The notes under the pieces were generated by a model, which was not told the DNA's origin, ran no database searches, and saw nothing but the letters and a program-made list of their open reading frames with translations. Below, piece after piece: positions 35,574-43,896 of a stretch of 64,000 nt of DNA (the first letter of the stretch is position 1; each line of letters opens with the position of its first letter). The position numbers were made by a program, and so were the translations under genes. Where the stretch lies: NCBI RefSeq assembly GCF_006714895.1, contig NZ_VFME01000001.1:3372905-3436904 (forward strand). Reading direction: 5' to 3'. Origin of the DNA: Gramella sp. Hel_I_59 (lineage in GTDB: Bacteria; Bacteroidota; Bacteroidia; Flavobacteriales; Flavobacteriaceae).

Positions 35574-36031
35574 GTAACGAACTCCGGAATATAGAAAGGC
35601 GCTTGAAGTTTTTCTGCTTTATGGTAGCGACTTCAACATTTGTGCTGCTTTTCTATCTCTGGGCAATGATTAAAATTATGAACCAATCTAAGTTTGAAAT
35701 CAAGGATCTGCTCTATCTCATCATCATTGCAGTGGCGGCCTTTTTTATTTACCAGTTGCATTCAGAATTAAGCGGAACCAATAAGGCACTAGAGACTCTG
35801 GATAAAAGCCTGGAAGAGCAAAAACTTAAAAATGAAGCCGAGATCCGGAAGATCGACAAAAGCGTGGATAGTTTAAGAGATGCTTCAGAAAAAGATATTC
35901 TTACCGCCGAGAAGTTTCAGCAGGAAAAAGAACAACTTAAAAACGATGCTTATGAAAATGCTCCTTATCACATTAATGATGCTGACAGCCTTGCCAGTCT
36001 TATCACAAGGCGCGCAAAAGAAAATAGATAG
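35570..36031 (+). CDS. Inner-membrane spanin-like protein
   Basis: 153 residues from TTG 35570 (TTGA overlap with the previous stop). Two N-terminal hydrophobic helices are followed by a long charged coiled coil (KALETLDKSLEEQKLKNEAEIRKIDKSVDSL). The next gene starts inside it in another frame. Position and shape recall Rz. Confidence 0.55.
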   Translation: MSNELRNIERRLKFFCFMVATSTFVLLFYLWAMIKIMNQSKFEIKDLLYLIIIAVAAFFIYQLHSELSGTNKALETLDKSLEEQKLKNEAEIRKIDKSVDSLRDASEKDILTAEKFQQEKEQLKNDAYENAPYHINDADSLASLITRRAKENR

Positions 36032-36332
36032 TTCCCGCCTGGATATGGAAACGCTACAGTACGTAGAATCTGAATTCAGGAAATGCGATCGCATTAAAGC
36101 GCAATCTATCAAAGATGGGTTAACCATGGCAAGCCAGTGGGCTGCGATCGATAAATTAAAGTCGGTCGTAAGCGAATTGGAACTAAAGGATTATCTACGC
36201 CAGAATAACGCCCAGATAGCCGCTGTAAGATTGGAAGCAGAAGAGAAAAAGAAACAACCCTGGTGGAAAACCGCGTTGTATATATTGACAGCGCTAATGA
36301 CGGGCTATGGTATTGGCTCAGCTGCTAATTAA
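35946..36332 (+). CDS. Overlapping secreted/anchored protein, possible outer spanin partner
   Basis: 128 residues from ATG 35946 (35952 also possible); a start at 35880 gives an implausible leader. Signal-like start MKMLLITLMMLTALPVLSQ, a helical middle, and a C-terminal helix (WWKTALYILTALMTGYGIG). No lipobox Cys is seen, unlike Rz1. It overlaps the preceding gene by 86 bases in another frame. Confidence 0.5.
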   Translation: MLMKMLLITLMMLTALPVLSQGAQKKIDSSRLDMETLQYVESEFRKCDRIKAQSIKDGLTMASQWAAIDKLKSVVSELELKDYLRQNNAQIAAVRLEAEEKKKQPWWKTALYILTALMTGYGIGSAAN

Positions 36333-36394
36333 GATTTTACTTGGATTACTTAACATAATATTATAATTTCGTTTAACCCTACTACTAACCCTCT

Positions 36395-36931
36395 GTGAGT
36401 AAACAACTAATCCCCTTCCCTTTTCCGAAATACTTAGCTGAATTTCTATTTTCTCAAATGAAATCTCAGCCTTTAGAGATAGCAGATAGTGGAGATAAAG
36501 TCAAAGCACTACACGTGAATCAAAAGAATAGTTTTGGTAAATTGATCTATAGTAGATTAAAAGAATCCAATAGACCCGCCTTTGAAAAGGATGGCTACAC
36601 GCTTTATATATCTGTTTCAGATCACGCACGCCGAAGAAATAAAACTGCATTAGACGGAAGATCCAGATTCTTGAGTTTAGATGAAGATGAAATAGAAGAA
36701 ATTATCGCTGTCTTTAAAGACTGGTTTTCGACAAATCTTTATCATTTTATTTTAGCTGCAGAAGTGACCCATAAAATGAATGGCAAAAACAAAGGGGCTA
36801 TTCACTTCGCAATCAACAAATTCATGGAATTATACAATATTTCCGACTCAAAAACTAAATTCGCCACCTTTGTCAAGTTCTATCAAAGAGAAACAGAGGC
36901 GAAACGCCAGCAATTACAACGCATGACGTAA
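36395..36931 (+). CDS. Hypothetical phage protein
   Basis: 178 residues from GTG 36395. SKQLIPFPFPKYLAEFLFSQMKSQPL then FLSLDEDEIEEIIAVFKDWFSTNLYHFILAAEV and a helical C-terminus. It looks like a DNA-binding or assembly protein but no family is recognised. It lies alone between the lysis block and the head genes. Confidence 0.6.
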   Translation: MSKQLIPFPFPKYLAEFLFSQMKSQPLEIADSGDKVKALHVNQKNSFGKLIYSRLKESNRPAFEKDGYTLYISVSDHARRRNKTALDGRSRFLSLDEDEIEEIIAVFKDWFSTNLYHFILAAEVTHKMNGKNKGAIHFAINKFMELYNISDSKTKFATFVKFYQRETEAKRQQLQRMT

Positions 36932-37023
36932 TTTTGAGACACTTTGTCCTGTTGTTTTCGACCTTTTTGAGATCAAAAATGGAATAATTTCCTAAATATT
37001 CTAAGAATACTTAGAAGTCTTTA

Positions 37024-37051
37024 AAACCCGCTATAACAGGCGGTTTTTTTG
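37024..37051 (+). terminator. Terminator before the head block
   Basis: CCGC, TATAACAG, GCGG, then seven Ts; it directly precedes the next late promoter. Confidence 0.65.
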
Positions 37052-37087
37052 TGTCCTTTTCTAAGCATCCCGCTGCTTCTATCATTG
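37052..37087 (+). promoter_or_regulatory. Late promoter of the head block
   Basis: TGTCCTTTT (37052-37060), 19 bases, TATCATTG (37080-37087); ATG 37107 follows after 19 bases, with TTGTACAATG at the start. Confidence 0.7.
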
Positions 37088-37106
37088 TACTTACCAAAAT
37101 TGTACA

Positions 37107-37985
37107 ATGTTCACAGACACAGAATCTGAAATTTTATCGAGCACTTGGGCGCTATCTGAGCAGCACGCACAGCCATGGCTATTAATGGTTGCACAGATCC
37201 TGCAGGGAAAACAAGTTTCCCAAGCCGATCCTAATTTTAAAAAGGAAGTCCGCGGATATATTATTGATCAGGACGGGCAGCCTATAGATCGAAATGAAAA
37301 TCCCAACACACCTATCAACAGTATTGGAGTCATTGAGATTTCCGGTCCTATGGTTAAAAAAGGAAGCTGGTATCGATGGGGCGCTGAAGAATTAGTGAGA
37401 ATCGCGGAATACTTTGAAAGAGATCCTAATATCATTGGTCACATCTGGTTACTGGATTCTGGCGGCGGCTCTGTAAACGCCATTGCTCCATTCAGAGAAT
37501 TTCAGAAGAAAAAAACAAAACCACTTATCGGCCTTGCCGATATGTGTGCCAGCGCAAACCTATATGCAGGCGTTGGATGTGACAAGTTAGTTGCCCGCAA
37601 TAACATCTCTTCCATGTTTGGAAGTATTGGTGTGATGGCAACCCTAATCGACTACACCGAATATTTAAAGGCAATGGGAATTAAAGAGCGATTAATCTAC
37701 GCTTCCCAGAGTTCCTTTAAACATAAAAGCTACAACGAAGCCCTAAAAGGTAAAGATGGAGCATTTAAGAAAGAGCACCTGAATCCGCTGGCGATTCAAT
37801 TCCAGGAGTTCGTCAAATCACAACGCCCAAAATTAAAGACAGACGTAGAGGGAATCCTCGAGGGTAAAATGTTCTATGCTGAAGAAGCACAGGAAATTGG
37901 TTTGATAGACGGGATCATGGATTTTGAAGAGGCTGTGGAAGAGGTCAAATTCCTCTCACAAGTGAGAACCTACATGAATAATTAA
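37107..37985 (+). CDS. S49-family prohead protease
   Basis: 292 residues. SppA-like fold: IGVIEISGPMVKKG, IWLLDSGGGSVNAIAPFREF, the nucleophile region LADMCASANLYAGVG (Ser in CASA), and SSMFGSIGVMATLIDYTEYLKAMG. It should trim the scaffold and capsid protein during head maturation, as lambda C does. It stands directly before the capsid gene, under a late promoter. Confidence 0.85.
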   Translation: MFTDTESEILSSTWALSEQHAQPWLLMVAQILQGKQVSQADPNFKKEVRGYIIDQDGQPIDRNENPNTPINSIGVIEISGPMVKKGSWYRWGAEELVRIAEYFERDPNIIGHIWLLDSGGGSVNAIAPFREFQKKKTKPLIGLADMCASANLYAGVGCDKLVARNNISSMFGSIGVMATLIDYTEYLKAMGIKERLIYASQSSFKHKSYNEALKGKDGAFKKEHLNPLAIQFQEFVKSQRPKLKTDVEGILEGKMFYAEEAQEIGLIDGIMDFEEAVEEVKFLSQVRTYMNN

Positions 37986-38000
37986 CCCAAAACAAGAAAA

Positions 38001-40208
38001 ATGAAAAATTTAAAAGTGTTTTTCCCTTTCCTGATGGCCTTCTTTAATATCGATGCGAAGACATTAATGGATAACAAGGAAAAACTTGAATTGAGTGACG
38101 AGCAGAAAGCCGAATTTGATGCGAAAGCAGGTAAAGAAGGATTTTCTGAAAAGTACCTGAAAGACTTTAACACCGAGATTGGTGCTGAAGAAGAGCAGGA
38201 AGAAGACGATGCAGAGATCCAGGCACTTGCTGCCAAGTATATGAGTGAAGACTCTGACGGTGGTGAAGGCGAGGAAGAGGAGGAAGAAGGAGCAGGTGCT
38301 CCAGACGAATCTAAGTCTGCAAAAGCCCCGGCAAAAACTGCTGGTGGACAATCAAAGAAATTATTAACCACCATGGATTCCAGAATTAAGAAACTGGAAG
38401 CCGAAAAGAAGATGCTGGCTGGAATTCCTGAAGGAGACGAGTCGGTTGAAACTATCAAAGCATCTCATATGAAGAACGCGAATATTAGACACAGCAAAAC
38501 GCATTTGTTTGCTCAGGACCATTCCTATAATGCCTTTGAAGGTCGCCCTTGGAACGAAGCTGCGAGACAGGCGCTTGGAGGACATCAAATCACTGCGGAA
38601 ACTAACTGGACTGAGACAGCGAATATTGATAAGCTGAACTCAGACATCCAGGCATATTTCCGTAAGGAAGATCAAAGAATTCACGATACCATGCTGGATG
38701 GTTTGGAAATGAAGAAATACGTAGAGTTAATCTCCGGAGTTTCTGATGAGTACATCCATACACAAATCGTAACCGGTGAGATCACGCAGTCTCTGAAATC
38801 TAAATTCTTACCGAAAAACAAAGTGAAATTTGTTGCTGAGAAAGGAAAAGTAAGAGACATCCAGATCGATATGCTTTTTAAAGGATACCAACTTAAGAAA
38901 CTGGAAAAATCCTACCTGAAGCACATAGCATCCCTTGGAATCACAGATTCAGATCCTCACAAAATGACGTATGTATACTACGTGGTTGGTAAGATCATGG
39001 AACGTGCGCGTAAAGAAGATAAGATCGTAATGGGTCGTGGAGTCTACTTCAAGGATGAAGAGAGAGATACACCTGCTAGCTTTATGAATAACTTTTCTGG
39101 ATTCTTGAAACTATATCTTGACGCTAGAGGAGTTAAGTTCCGTCCATTCAAAATGGGTAAACCTACGAAGCTAAACGTTCATGATTATGTAAAGAAAATG
39201 TGTGAGAACTTACCATATGATGTAAGTATTCTTCCAGATCTTCAATTCGTGTTATCTCCTTCCTGGAAAAGAGCTTACAATGATTCAAGAAGAACTATTT
39301 ACGGTGGAAATACCGATTATAAAGGTGATACAGATACTGTAGACGATTTCTCTAACATTGAACTGGTTACTTATGATCAGATGGAAGGTGAAGATTTTAT
39401 GTACATCACTACCAAGGATAATGAATATGCGTTAACTGATAAGCCTGACGAAGATGGATTTATCCAGTTTAGAAAAGGTGGATCAGATCCAAGAGATATC
39501 CAGGCTTATGGAGATTACAAACTTTCCGCTTATGTGGCCATGTTTGGGCGCAAGCAATACGACTTGCCAGAAAATAGCTATGAGAACCAGTTGGTATTTT
39601 CTAACGATGTGGAGCTTTTAACTAATACATATGTGCCGGTACCGGCTAACGAGTCTGTTCCATCACTTGCAGATCACCAGAGCATCGTAGTGGGCGCTAA
39701 TAACACCGAGGCTACAGATATTACCAATTTCGCAGATGCGACTCCAGGAGAGCGTATTTACATCTTAGGTAATGCAGATAACCTGAAGTCTACCGTGAAG
39801 AACAATGCGAACATCATCCTTGAGGCTGGTGACTTCGTAGCGAGCAATGGAAGCCTTTTAGTGCTTCAGGCACTTGATGGTGGAAAATTCATCGAGATTG
39901 AAAGAAAAATGGTTGGAGCTGAAGAAGAAGAGCAGCAAGTTGTATTAGCAGCAAATGCTACTACAGCTAATGCTGAAGAAGGTAACAGCTTTGTGACCAG
40001 TGCAAACACACAAGCTACTGCACTTACTACTATTGAAGGTGCAGTTCCAGGTGAACGATATACCATCACCGGTGGATCTAATGATAATGCGACTACAATT
40101 GCTAACGGAGGAAACTTCTTCCTTTCTGCAGACATCGCTCTTACTACAGGTAAATTCTTAACAGTAGAACTTATCGGTGGCAAATTCAGAGAGATTGCCC
40201 GAGGATAA
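38001..40208 (+). CDS. Major capsid protein with N-terminal scaffold region and C-terminal decoration repeats
   Basis: 735 residues. Residues 1-150 are acidic and helical (GEEEEEEGAGAP, AAKYMSEDSDGG) like a scaffold (delta) domain. Residues about 155-550 form the capsid core (ITAETNWTETANIDKLNSDIQAYFRKEDQRIHD, RRTIYGGNTDYKGD, LTDKPDEDGFIQFRKGG). The last about 170 residues are two related beta domains, each with ATxITxF...PGERIYILG and GGKFxEIxR. The protease upstream probably removes the N-terminal part. Confidence 0.75.
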   Translation: MKNLKVFFPFLMAFFNIDAKTLMDNKEKLELSDEQKAEFDAKAGKEGFSEKYLKDFNTEIGAEEEQEEDDAEIQALAAKYMSEDSDGGEGEEEEEEGAGAPDESKSAKAPAKTAGGQSKKLLTTMDSRIKKLEAEKKMLAGIPEGDESVETIKASHMKNANIRHSKTHLFAQDHSYNAFEGRPWNEAARQALGGHQITAETNWTETANIDKLNSDIQAYFRKEDQRIHDTMLDGLEMKKYVELISGVSDEYIHTQIVTGEITQSLKSKFLPKNKVKFVAEKGKVRDIQIDMLFKGYQLKKLEKSYLKHIASLGITDSDPHKMTYVYYVVGKIMERARKEDKIVMGRGVYFKDEERDTPASFMNNFSGFLKLYLDARGVKFRPFKMGKPTKLNVHDYVKKMCENLPYDVSILPDLQFVLSPSWKRAYNDSRRTIYGGNTDYKGDTDTVDDFSNIELVTYDQMEGEDFMYITTKDNEYALTDKPDEDGFIQFRKGGSDPRDIQAYGDYKLSAYVAMFGRKQYDLPENSYENQLVFSNDVELLTNTYVPVPANESVPSLADHQSIVVGANNTEATDITNFADATPGERIYILGNADNLKSTVKNNANIILEAGDFVASNGSLLVLQALDGGKFIEIERKMVGAEEEEQQVVLAANATTANAEEGNSFVTSANTQATALTTIEGAVPGERYTITGGSNDNATTIANGGNFFLSADIALTTGKFLTVELIGGKFREIARG

Positions 40209-40212
40209 TTTA

Positions 40213-40243
40213 ACAGCCGATCTCATACTCTGGGATCGGCTTT
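40213..40243 (+). terminator. Hairpin after the capsid gene
   Basis: GCCGATC and GATCGGC flank 10 bases; only three Ts follow, so it may attenuate rather than stop. Confidence 0.55.
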
Positions 40244-40268
40244 AATTCACTTAAATAAAACTTAGATT

Positions 40269-41105
40269 ATGAGTTATGTAAAAATAAATGTTCTTAAGTC
40301 AGCGCTTGGTGGAGCTATTGGTGCTTCCGAGGGTAAAGACAATCACATAGTAATATGGGATTGGGATGATGTAAAGAATGCTCCAGGTAGAGATTCCAAA
40401 AAAATCAAGATGCCGGGACAGTTTCTTTTCAAAGAAAATAAGTATGCAATTTTAATGTATGCTACTTCCACCACTATCGATCTTCCAAGGTCTAGTGATG
40501 GTGAGGAAGATAATATTAGTGTTACATCACTTCCACAATTTAGATACCCAGGATCTCCTTTAGAAATAGAAGAATTCTTCGCTAACTGGACCGGTAGATC
40601 AATAGGTGTGGCTGTAAAAGTAGGAAGCTGTGATGGTGGAGAAGCTTTTTACCGTGTATTCGGTACTAAGTGTAAACCATTATCACTGATGTTTGAAGGT
40701 CAAAACAACAACGACGGGACATCAGACCTGGTTAAATTTCAACAGTTTGGTAAATCTAACCTTCTACCAGGTAGATACTACGGAACCTTCACCTTTGACG
40801 AGGCAGAACTGGTTGATCAGGATACTGCGACTCCAGATGTATTGGCGGGAAGTGGTGAATACCAACTTCAGGCGAACACAGTGCCTACAGCGATTACAGC
40901 ATTGTCTAATCCTGTTCACGGTGGTGTTTATACACTTATTGGAAGCGGTGGAGCGAATGCTTCTACGATTGCTGCTGCAGAAGAGAAGATCTTCCTGCTT
41001 GGCGGAGTAGACTGGACAGCAGATGCAGGCGCCAGGATCACCCTTAAAGCTTACGAACATACCGAAGGCTCATTTATATTCTTAGAGCAAGCCAGAAGTA
41101 TCTAA
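40269..41105 (+). CDS. Virion protein sharing the capsid decoration domain
   Basis: 278 residues. The first 190 residues (LKSALGGAIGASEGKDNHIVIWDWDDVKNAPGRDSKKI) look like a head or tail tube-type protein. The C-terminal 80 residues repeat the beta domain of the capsid C-terminus (TAITALSNPVHGGVYTLIGSGG, ITLKAY...GSFIFLEQAR). A major tail or head-decoration protein is likely. Confidence 0.6.
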   Translation: MSYVKINVLKSALGGAIGASEGKDNHIVIWDWDDVKNAPGRDSKKIKMPGQFLFKENKYAILMYATSTTIDLPRSSDGEEDNISVTSLPQFRYPGSPLEIEEFFANWTGRSIGVAVKVGSCDGGEAFYRVFGTKCKPLSLMFEGQNNNDGTSDLVKFQQFGKSNLLPGRYYGTFTFDEAELVDQDTATPDVLAGSGEYQLQANTVPTAITALSNPVHGGVYTLIGSGGANASTIAAAEEKIFLLGGVDWTADAGARITLKAYEHTEGSFIFLEQARSI

Positions 41106-41130
41106 AATAGTTTGTTAGATTAGTTAGTTA

Positions 41131-41166
41131 GAAACCGCCCTGCATTTTGTAGGGCGGTTTTTTTTA
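41131..41166 (+). terminator. Strong terminator after the capsid pair
   Basis: AACCGCCCT and AGGGCGGTT flank 9 bases and are followed by a T run. Confidence 0.88.
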
Positions 41167-41172
41167 TATTTG
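41165..41172 (+). promoter_or_regulatory. -7 box overlapping the terminator T run
   Basis: TATATTTG matches TAnnTTTG exactly and ends 3 bases before ATG 41176; TTTG at 41146-41149 is a possible -33 element at a short distance. Not of the late TGTCCTTTT class. Confidence 0.4.
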
Positions 41173-41175
41173 GGT

Positions 41176-41862
41176 ATGAGTTTAGTTGCAAAATATATTG
41201 AAGAAATCGTGGATCATTGCAAAAAATATGGATATGATCCTGGACATTCATTCTCTATTCCTTCGAAACAGAAGAAAGAAATTATTGAAATACTAGATGC
41301 TAGAGGTTATCATTCTCAAATTTATTCTGAATGGAATGGCTTGTGTAAAATGTTTGTTGCCGATAAAAAGTTAATGAAAAAATTAAAAAAAACCGGCTGT
41401 GATTTTTATGCAGAAATTTCTGATTTTAAAATGGATCAATTTAATAACCCAATAGAAACATCTTTTCTCACAGATGAAATTATACAAAGACTAGCAACTA
41501 CTTCAAGAGCTGCCAGACGCAGAGAAACTTATCCGCAGGTAAATATAACTGGGAGCGCTTCTGGTATCAAGGGAGTGATAGATGCAAAGCGAAGTGAATG
41601 GTTACGTAAAGCTCAAAATGCACCATTGGTGGATGTGGATAAACTCACTACAGAAAATGCTGAAATCCTGGGGAATATTCAATTTATTTCTATGCATTTG
41701 GATTTTGAGGAACTTGAAAAAGCTTACTATAAACTTCCCGAAGATTTCAAACCCACTAAACTATTGCTCAACCCGGTTAATCGCGGAAAATTTGAAACTT
41801 ATAAAGGAATTGAGATAGAATATAAAGAAGCTATCAAAGAAAATAAATTCCTATTTGTGTAA
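41176..41862 (+). CDS. Hypothetical AT-rich phage protein (cargo-type gene)
   Basis: 228 residues from ATG 41176 (TTG 41170 also in frame). N-terminal IVDHCKKYGYDPGHSFSIPSKQKKEIIEILDARG, a middle with RLATTSRAARRRETYPQ, and a C-terminal part with ENKFLFV. No family recognised. It is clearly AT-richer than the head genes, has a terminator before it and a late promoter after it, and so looks like an added single-gene cassette. Confidence 0.6.
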   Translation: MSLVAKYIEEIVDHCKKYGYDPGHSFSIPSKQKKEIIEILDARGYHSQIYSEWNGLCKMFVADKKLMKKLKKTGCDFYAEISDFKMDQFNNPIETSFLTDEIIQRLATTSRAARRRETYPQVNITGSASGIKGVIDAKRSEWLRKAQNAPLVDVDKLTTENAEILGNIQFISMHLDFEELEKAYYKLPEDFKPTKLLLNPVNRGKFETYKGIEIEYKEAIKENKFLFV

Positions 41863-41876
41863 CAGCCGGTAACAGC

Positions 41877-41912
41877 TGTCCTTTTACCCCTTGTTACCTG
41901 TTCCTAAGTTTG
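41877..41912 (+). promoter_or_regulatory. Late promoter of the packaging block
   Basis: TGTCCTTTT (41877-41885), 19 bases, TAAGTTTG (41905-41912), a perfect TAnnTTTG box. ATG 41941 lies 28 bases on. Confidence 0.75.
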
Positions 41913-41940
41913 ATAAAATCAATAATTAAACTTTGGAACC

Positions 41941-42903
41941 ATGACTTCACAACAAAATGAAGTTGTAGATTTTATCAAGCACGACCGTACTTTAAGCGGC
42001 GCACGTAAAATTTACAACACGCTCCCTAACAGATCCAGATCTTTTCATCACCAGCTTAACGGGATGACCAGTACACCGGCAAACCTGGAACGAGCGATTT
42101 ATCAACTATGCAGAGCTGCAGGAATAGACCAGCGAAAAATGAACGCTTTACTGCAAAGCCCGGTAGTTAAAAAAGAAGAGACTCCAGAAAGAGGTGTTGT
42201 AATTTTAGGAGCTGGCAGTTCCGGAGTAGTTTCCCTGGCAGCACGCGTGATGACCTTTTCCGCAGATACTGCAGAGTGGCCAGATATCCAATCATTGGCT
42301 GCAGATATTGCCGAAGCTAAAGACAGAAAAGCAGAGGGCCGCGATAAACCTTCACTTATTGCTTTTATCCAGGAAGAACGTGCACAGTTAATTGCTGAAG
42401 AAGCCAAGGAAGTTCCCATCAACGTAAAAAAATCTATCAAGCTTAGAGAGCAATTTCCTTTCATTAAAAAGAAAGACTGCCCAGATGTATTAAAAGTGCT
42501 GGTAAACGATCTTATAAGCGCTTACGATGCCTATAAAGAAGGCCGTGAGAAGTTATGGGCGAGTATGAGCGAAGAGGAAGAAAAGATTCTGGCTCAGGAA
42601 ATCGTAGATAATTTTATCGAAAACAAACAGGCTTATGATGAGCTGGAGCATTTTCACAAAAACGGAACGCTGCTCGGCGAACATCCAATTTTTAGAGAAG
42701 CTGAGATCAAGGCCGAGCTGGAGAAACTGGACGGTGAAGAGCTTAGAAAAAGATACCAGGCACTACGCACCAACGTTTCCAGGAATGAATCTAAAGCTGA
42801 AAAGGCTGAAGACGTAGAAAAGAAAGCAGAATATACTGAAAAGGCTGCAGACTATGCGTGGCAGCGTGATTATGTTTCAGAACTTCTGAAATCTAAAAAA
42901 TAA
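41941..42903 (+). CDS. Hypothetical phage protein before terminase genes
   Basis: 320 residues, helical. VVDFIKHDRTLSGARKIYNTLPNRSRSFHHQLN and AIYQLCRAAGIDQRKMNALLQS at the start, a charged middle, and an acidic coiled-coil end (KAEKAEDVEKKAEYTEKAADYAW). It abuts the next ATG (TAATG). A role in packaging is inferred from its place. Confidence 0.6.
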   Translation: MTSQQNEVVDFIKHDRTLSGARKIYNTLPNRSRSFHHQLNGMTSTPANLERAIYQLCRAAGIDQRKMNALLQSPVVKKEETPERGVVILGAGSSGVVSLAARVMTFSADTAEWPDIQSLAADIAEAKDRKAEGRDKPSLIAFIQEERAQLIAEEAKEVPINVKKSIKLREQFPFIKKKDCPDVLKVLVNDLISAYDAYKEGREKLWASMSEEEEKILAQEIVDNFIENKQAYDELEHFHKNGTLLGEHPIFREAEIKAELEKLDGEELRKRYQALRTNVSRNESKAEKAEDVEKKAEYTEKAADYAWQRDYVSELLKSKK

Positions 42904-43229
42904 TGCCATCTAATGCTGAAATAATAGCAGCTCTTGATGAGCAGACGCTTATTCATATTGAGAAGCTTGCAGGCGGTAATATGGCCCCCAACATGATCGC
43001 CCGCAGGCTTTCTATTCCCATTAAAGACTTTATGCGCATTTGGCGCGAAGAAGATTCTGCCATACGTGAAGCTTATGAACGTGGCAGGTTAGAATTGGAT
43101 GAAATCAAAGCAGACAGTCTTAAGGTACAGATGGAAACTGGCAACGTGACAGCGGTACAAATTCACGATAACCAATCCCGAGTAGCCGAATTTGAGGCTG
43201 CCAAAAGAGACATTTTCGAGCTTGACTAA
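42903..43229 (+). CDS. Small helix-turn-helix protein, possible terminase small-subunit component
   Basis: 108 residues. AGGNMAPNMIARRLSIPIKDFMRIWREEDSAIREAYERG has the helix-turn-helix and RG motif of phage small terminase DNA-binding domains. It is short for a full small subunit and is followed by another packaging-type gene. Confidence 0.6.
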   Translation: MPSNAEIIAALDEQTLIHIEKLAGGNMAPNMIARRLSIPIKDFMRIWREEDSAIREAYERGRLELDEIKADSLKVQMETGNVTAVQIHDNQSRVAEFEAAKRDIFELD

Positions 43230-43233
43230 AAAA

Positions 43234-43896
43234 ATGGAACAGATCATTGAAACAATTGAGGAACTCGATAAAATCGAGGAAGGTGATCATTTTAGCCTTT
43301 TAGAAGAATGGATTGAAGGTGGTACCGATAAGCTGCCCGAAGAAATGCTCATCTACTTAAAGCAACTGGAATTAATTCGTGGGTTCTTTTATGCTGGCGA
43401 TATTAATCCCAGGAAGATCACTCGAAAGTTACAATTACATTATCCAGATCTAAGCATCAAGCAATGCAGAACCCGCATTGATGATGCCCGGGTTTACTTC
43501 TATTTGAATGAAGAAATAAAAAAAGATTTCTACAGGCGTATTCATTATGAACAGCAAATGCAAATGTACAAGGTGACTAAAACCACTGCCAAAACGCATG
43601 CTGAAATGAAGATTGCCAGTGATATACTTAAAGAAGCCGGAAAGCTTATTGAACTGGATAAGCCCGATAAAGAAACGCTACCGGAAGAATTCTTCATTAA
43701 ACCAAACCGCTTCTTCTCTCTTAAACCTTCAGATATTGGGCTGCCCGATGATATGAATCGTAACGAAGTAGGAAACTGGCTGGATAAGCTTCAAATAGCC
43801 GAAACAGAAAAATTCAGGCTTAAGCAGGATTTAGGTTCAGAACCAAGACAAATATTCGATTACGATGGCGAAGAGGACGATCACAGCGGAGAATGA
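43234..43896 (+). CDS. Putative terminase small subunit-like protein
   Basis: 220 residues from ATG 43234; an earlier in-frame start at 43192 would overlap the previous gene and is not preferred. DINPRKITRKLQLHYPDLSIKQCRTRIDDARVYF is helix-turn-helix-like; the C-terminal tail is acidic (DYDGEEDDHSGE). It overlaps the large terminase gene by 32 bases, which supports a packaging partner. Confidence 0.55.
   Translation: MEQIIETIEELDKIEEGDHFSLLEEWIEGGTDKLPEEMLIYLKQLELIRGFFYAGDINPRKITRKLQLHYPDLSIKQCRTRIDDARVYFYLNEEIKKDFYRRIHYEQQMQMYKVTKTTAKTHAEMKIASDILKEAGKLIELDKPDKETLPEEFFIKPNRFFSLKPSDIGLPDDMNRNEVGNWLDKLQIAETEKFRLKQDLGSEPRQIFDYDGEEDDHSGE

Noticed and set aside
36395..36931. Defence-gene identity for the 178-residue protein
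   Set aside because: No nuclease, helicase or toxin motif is visible; left as hypothetical.
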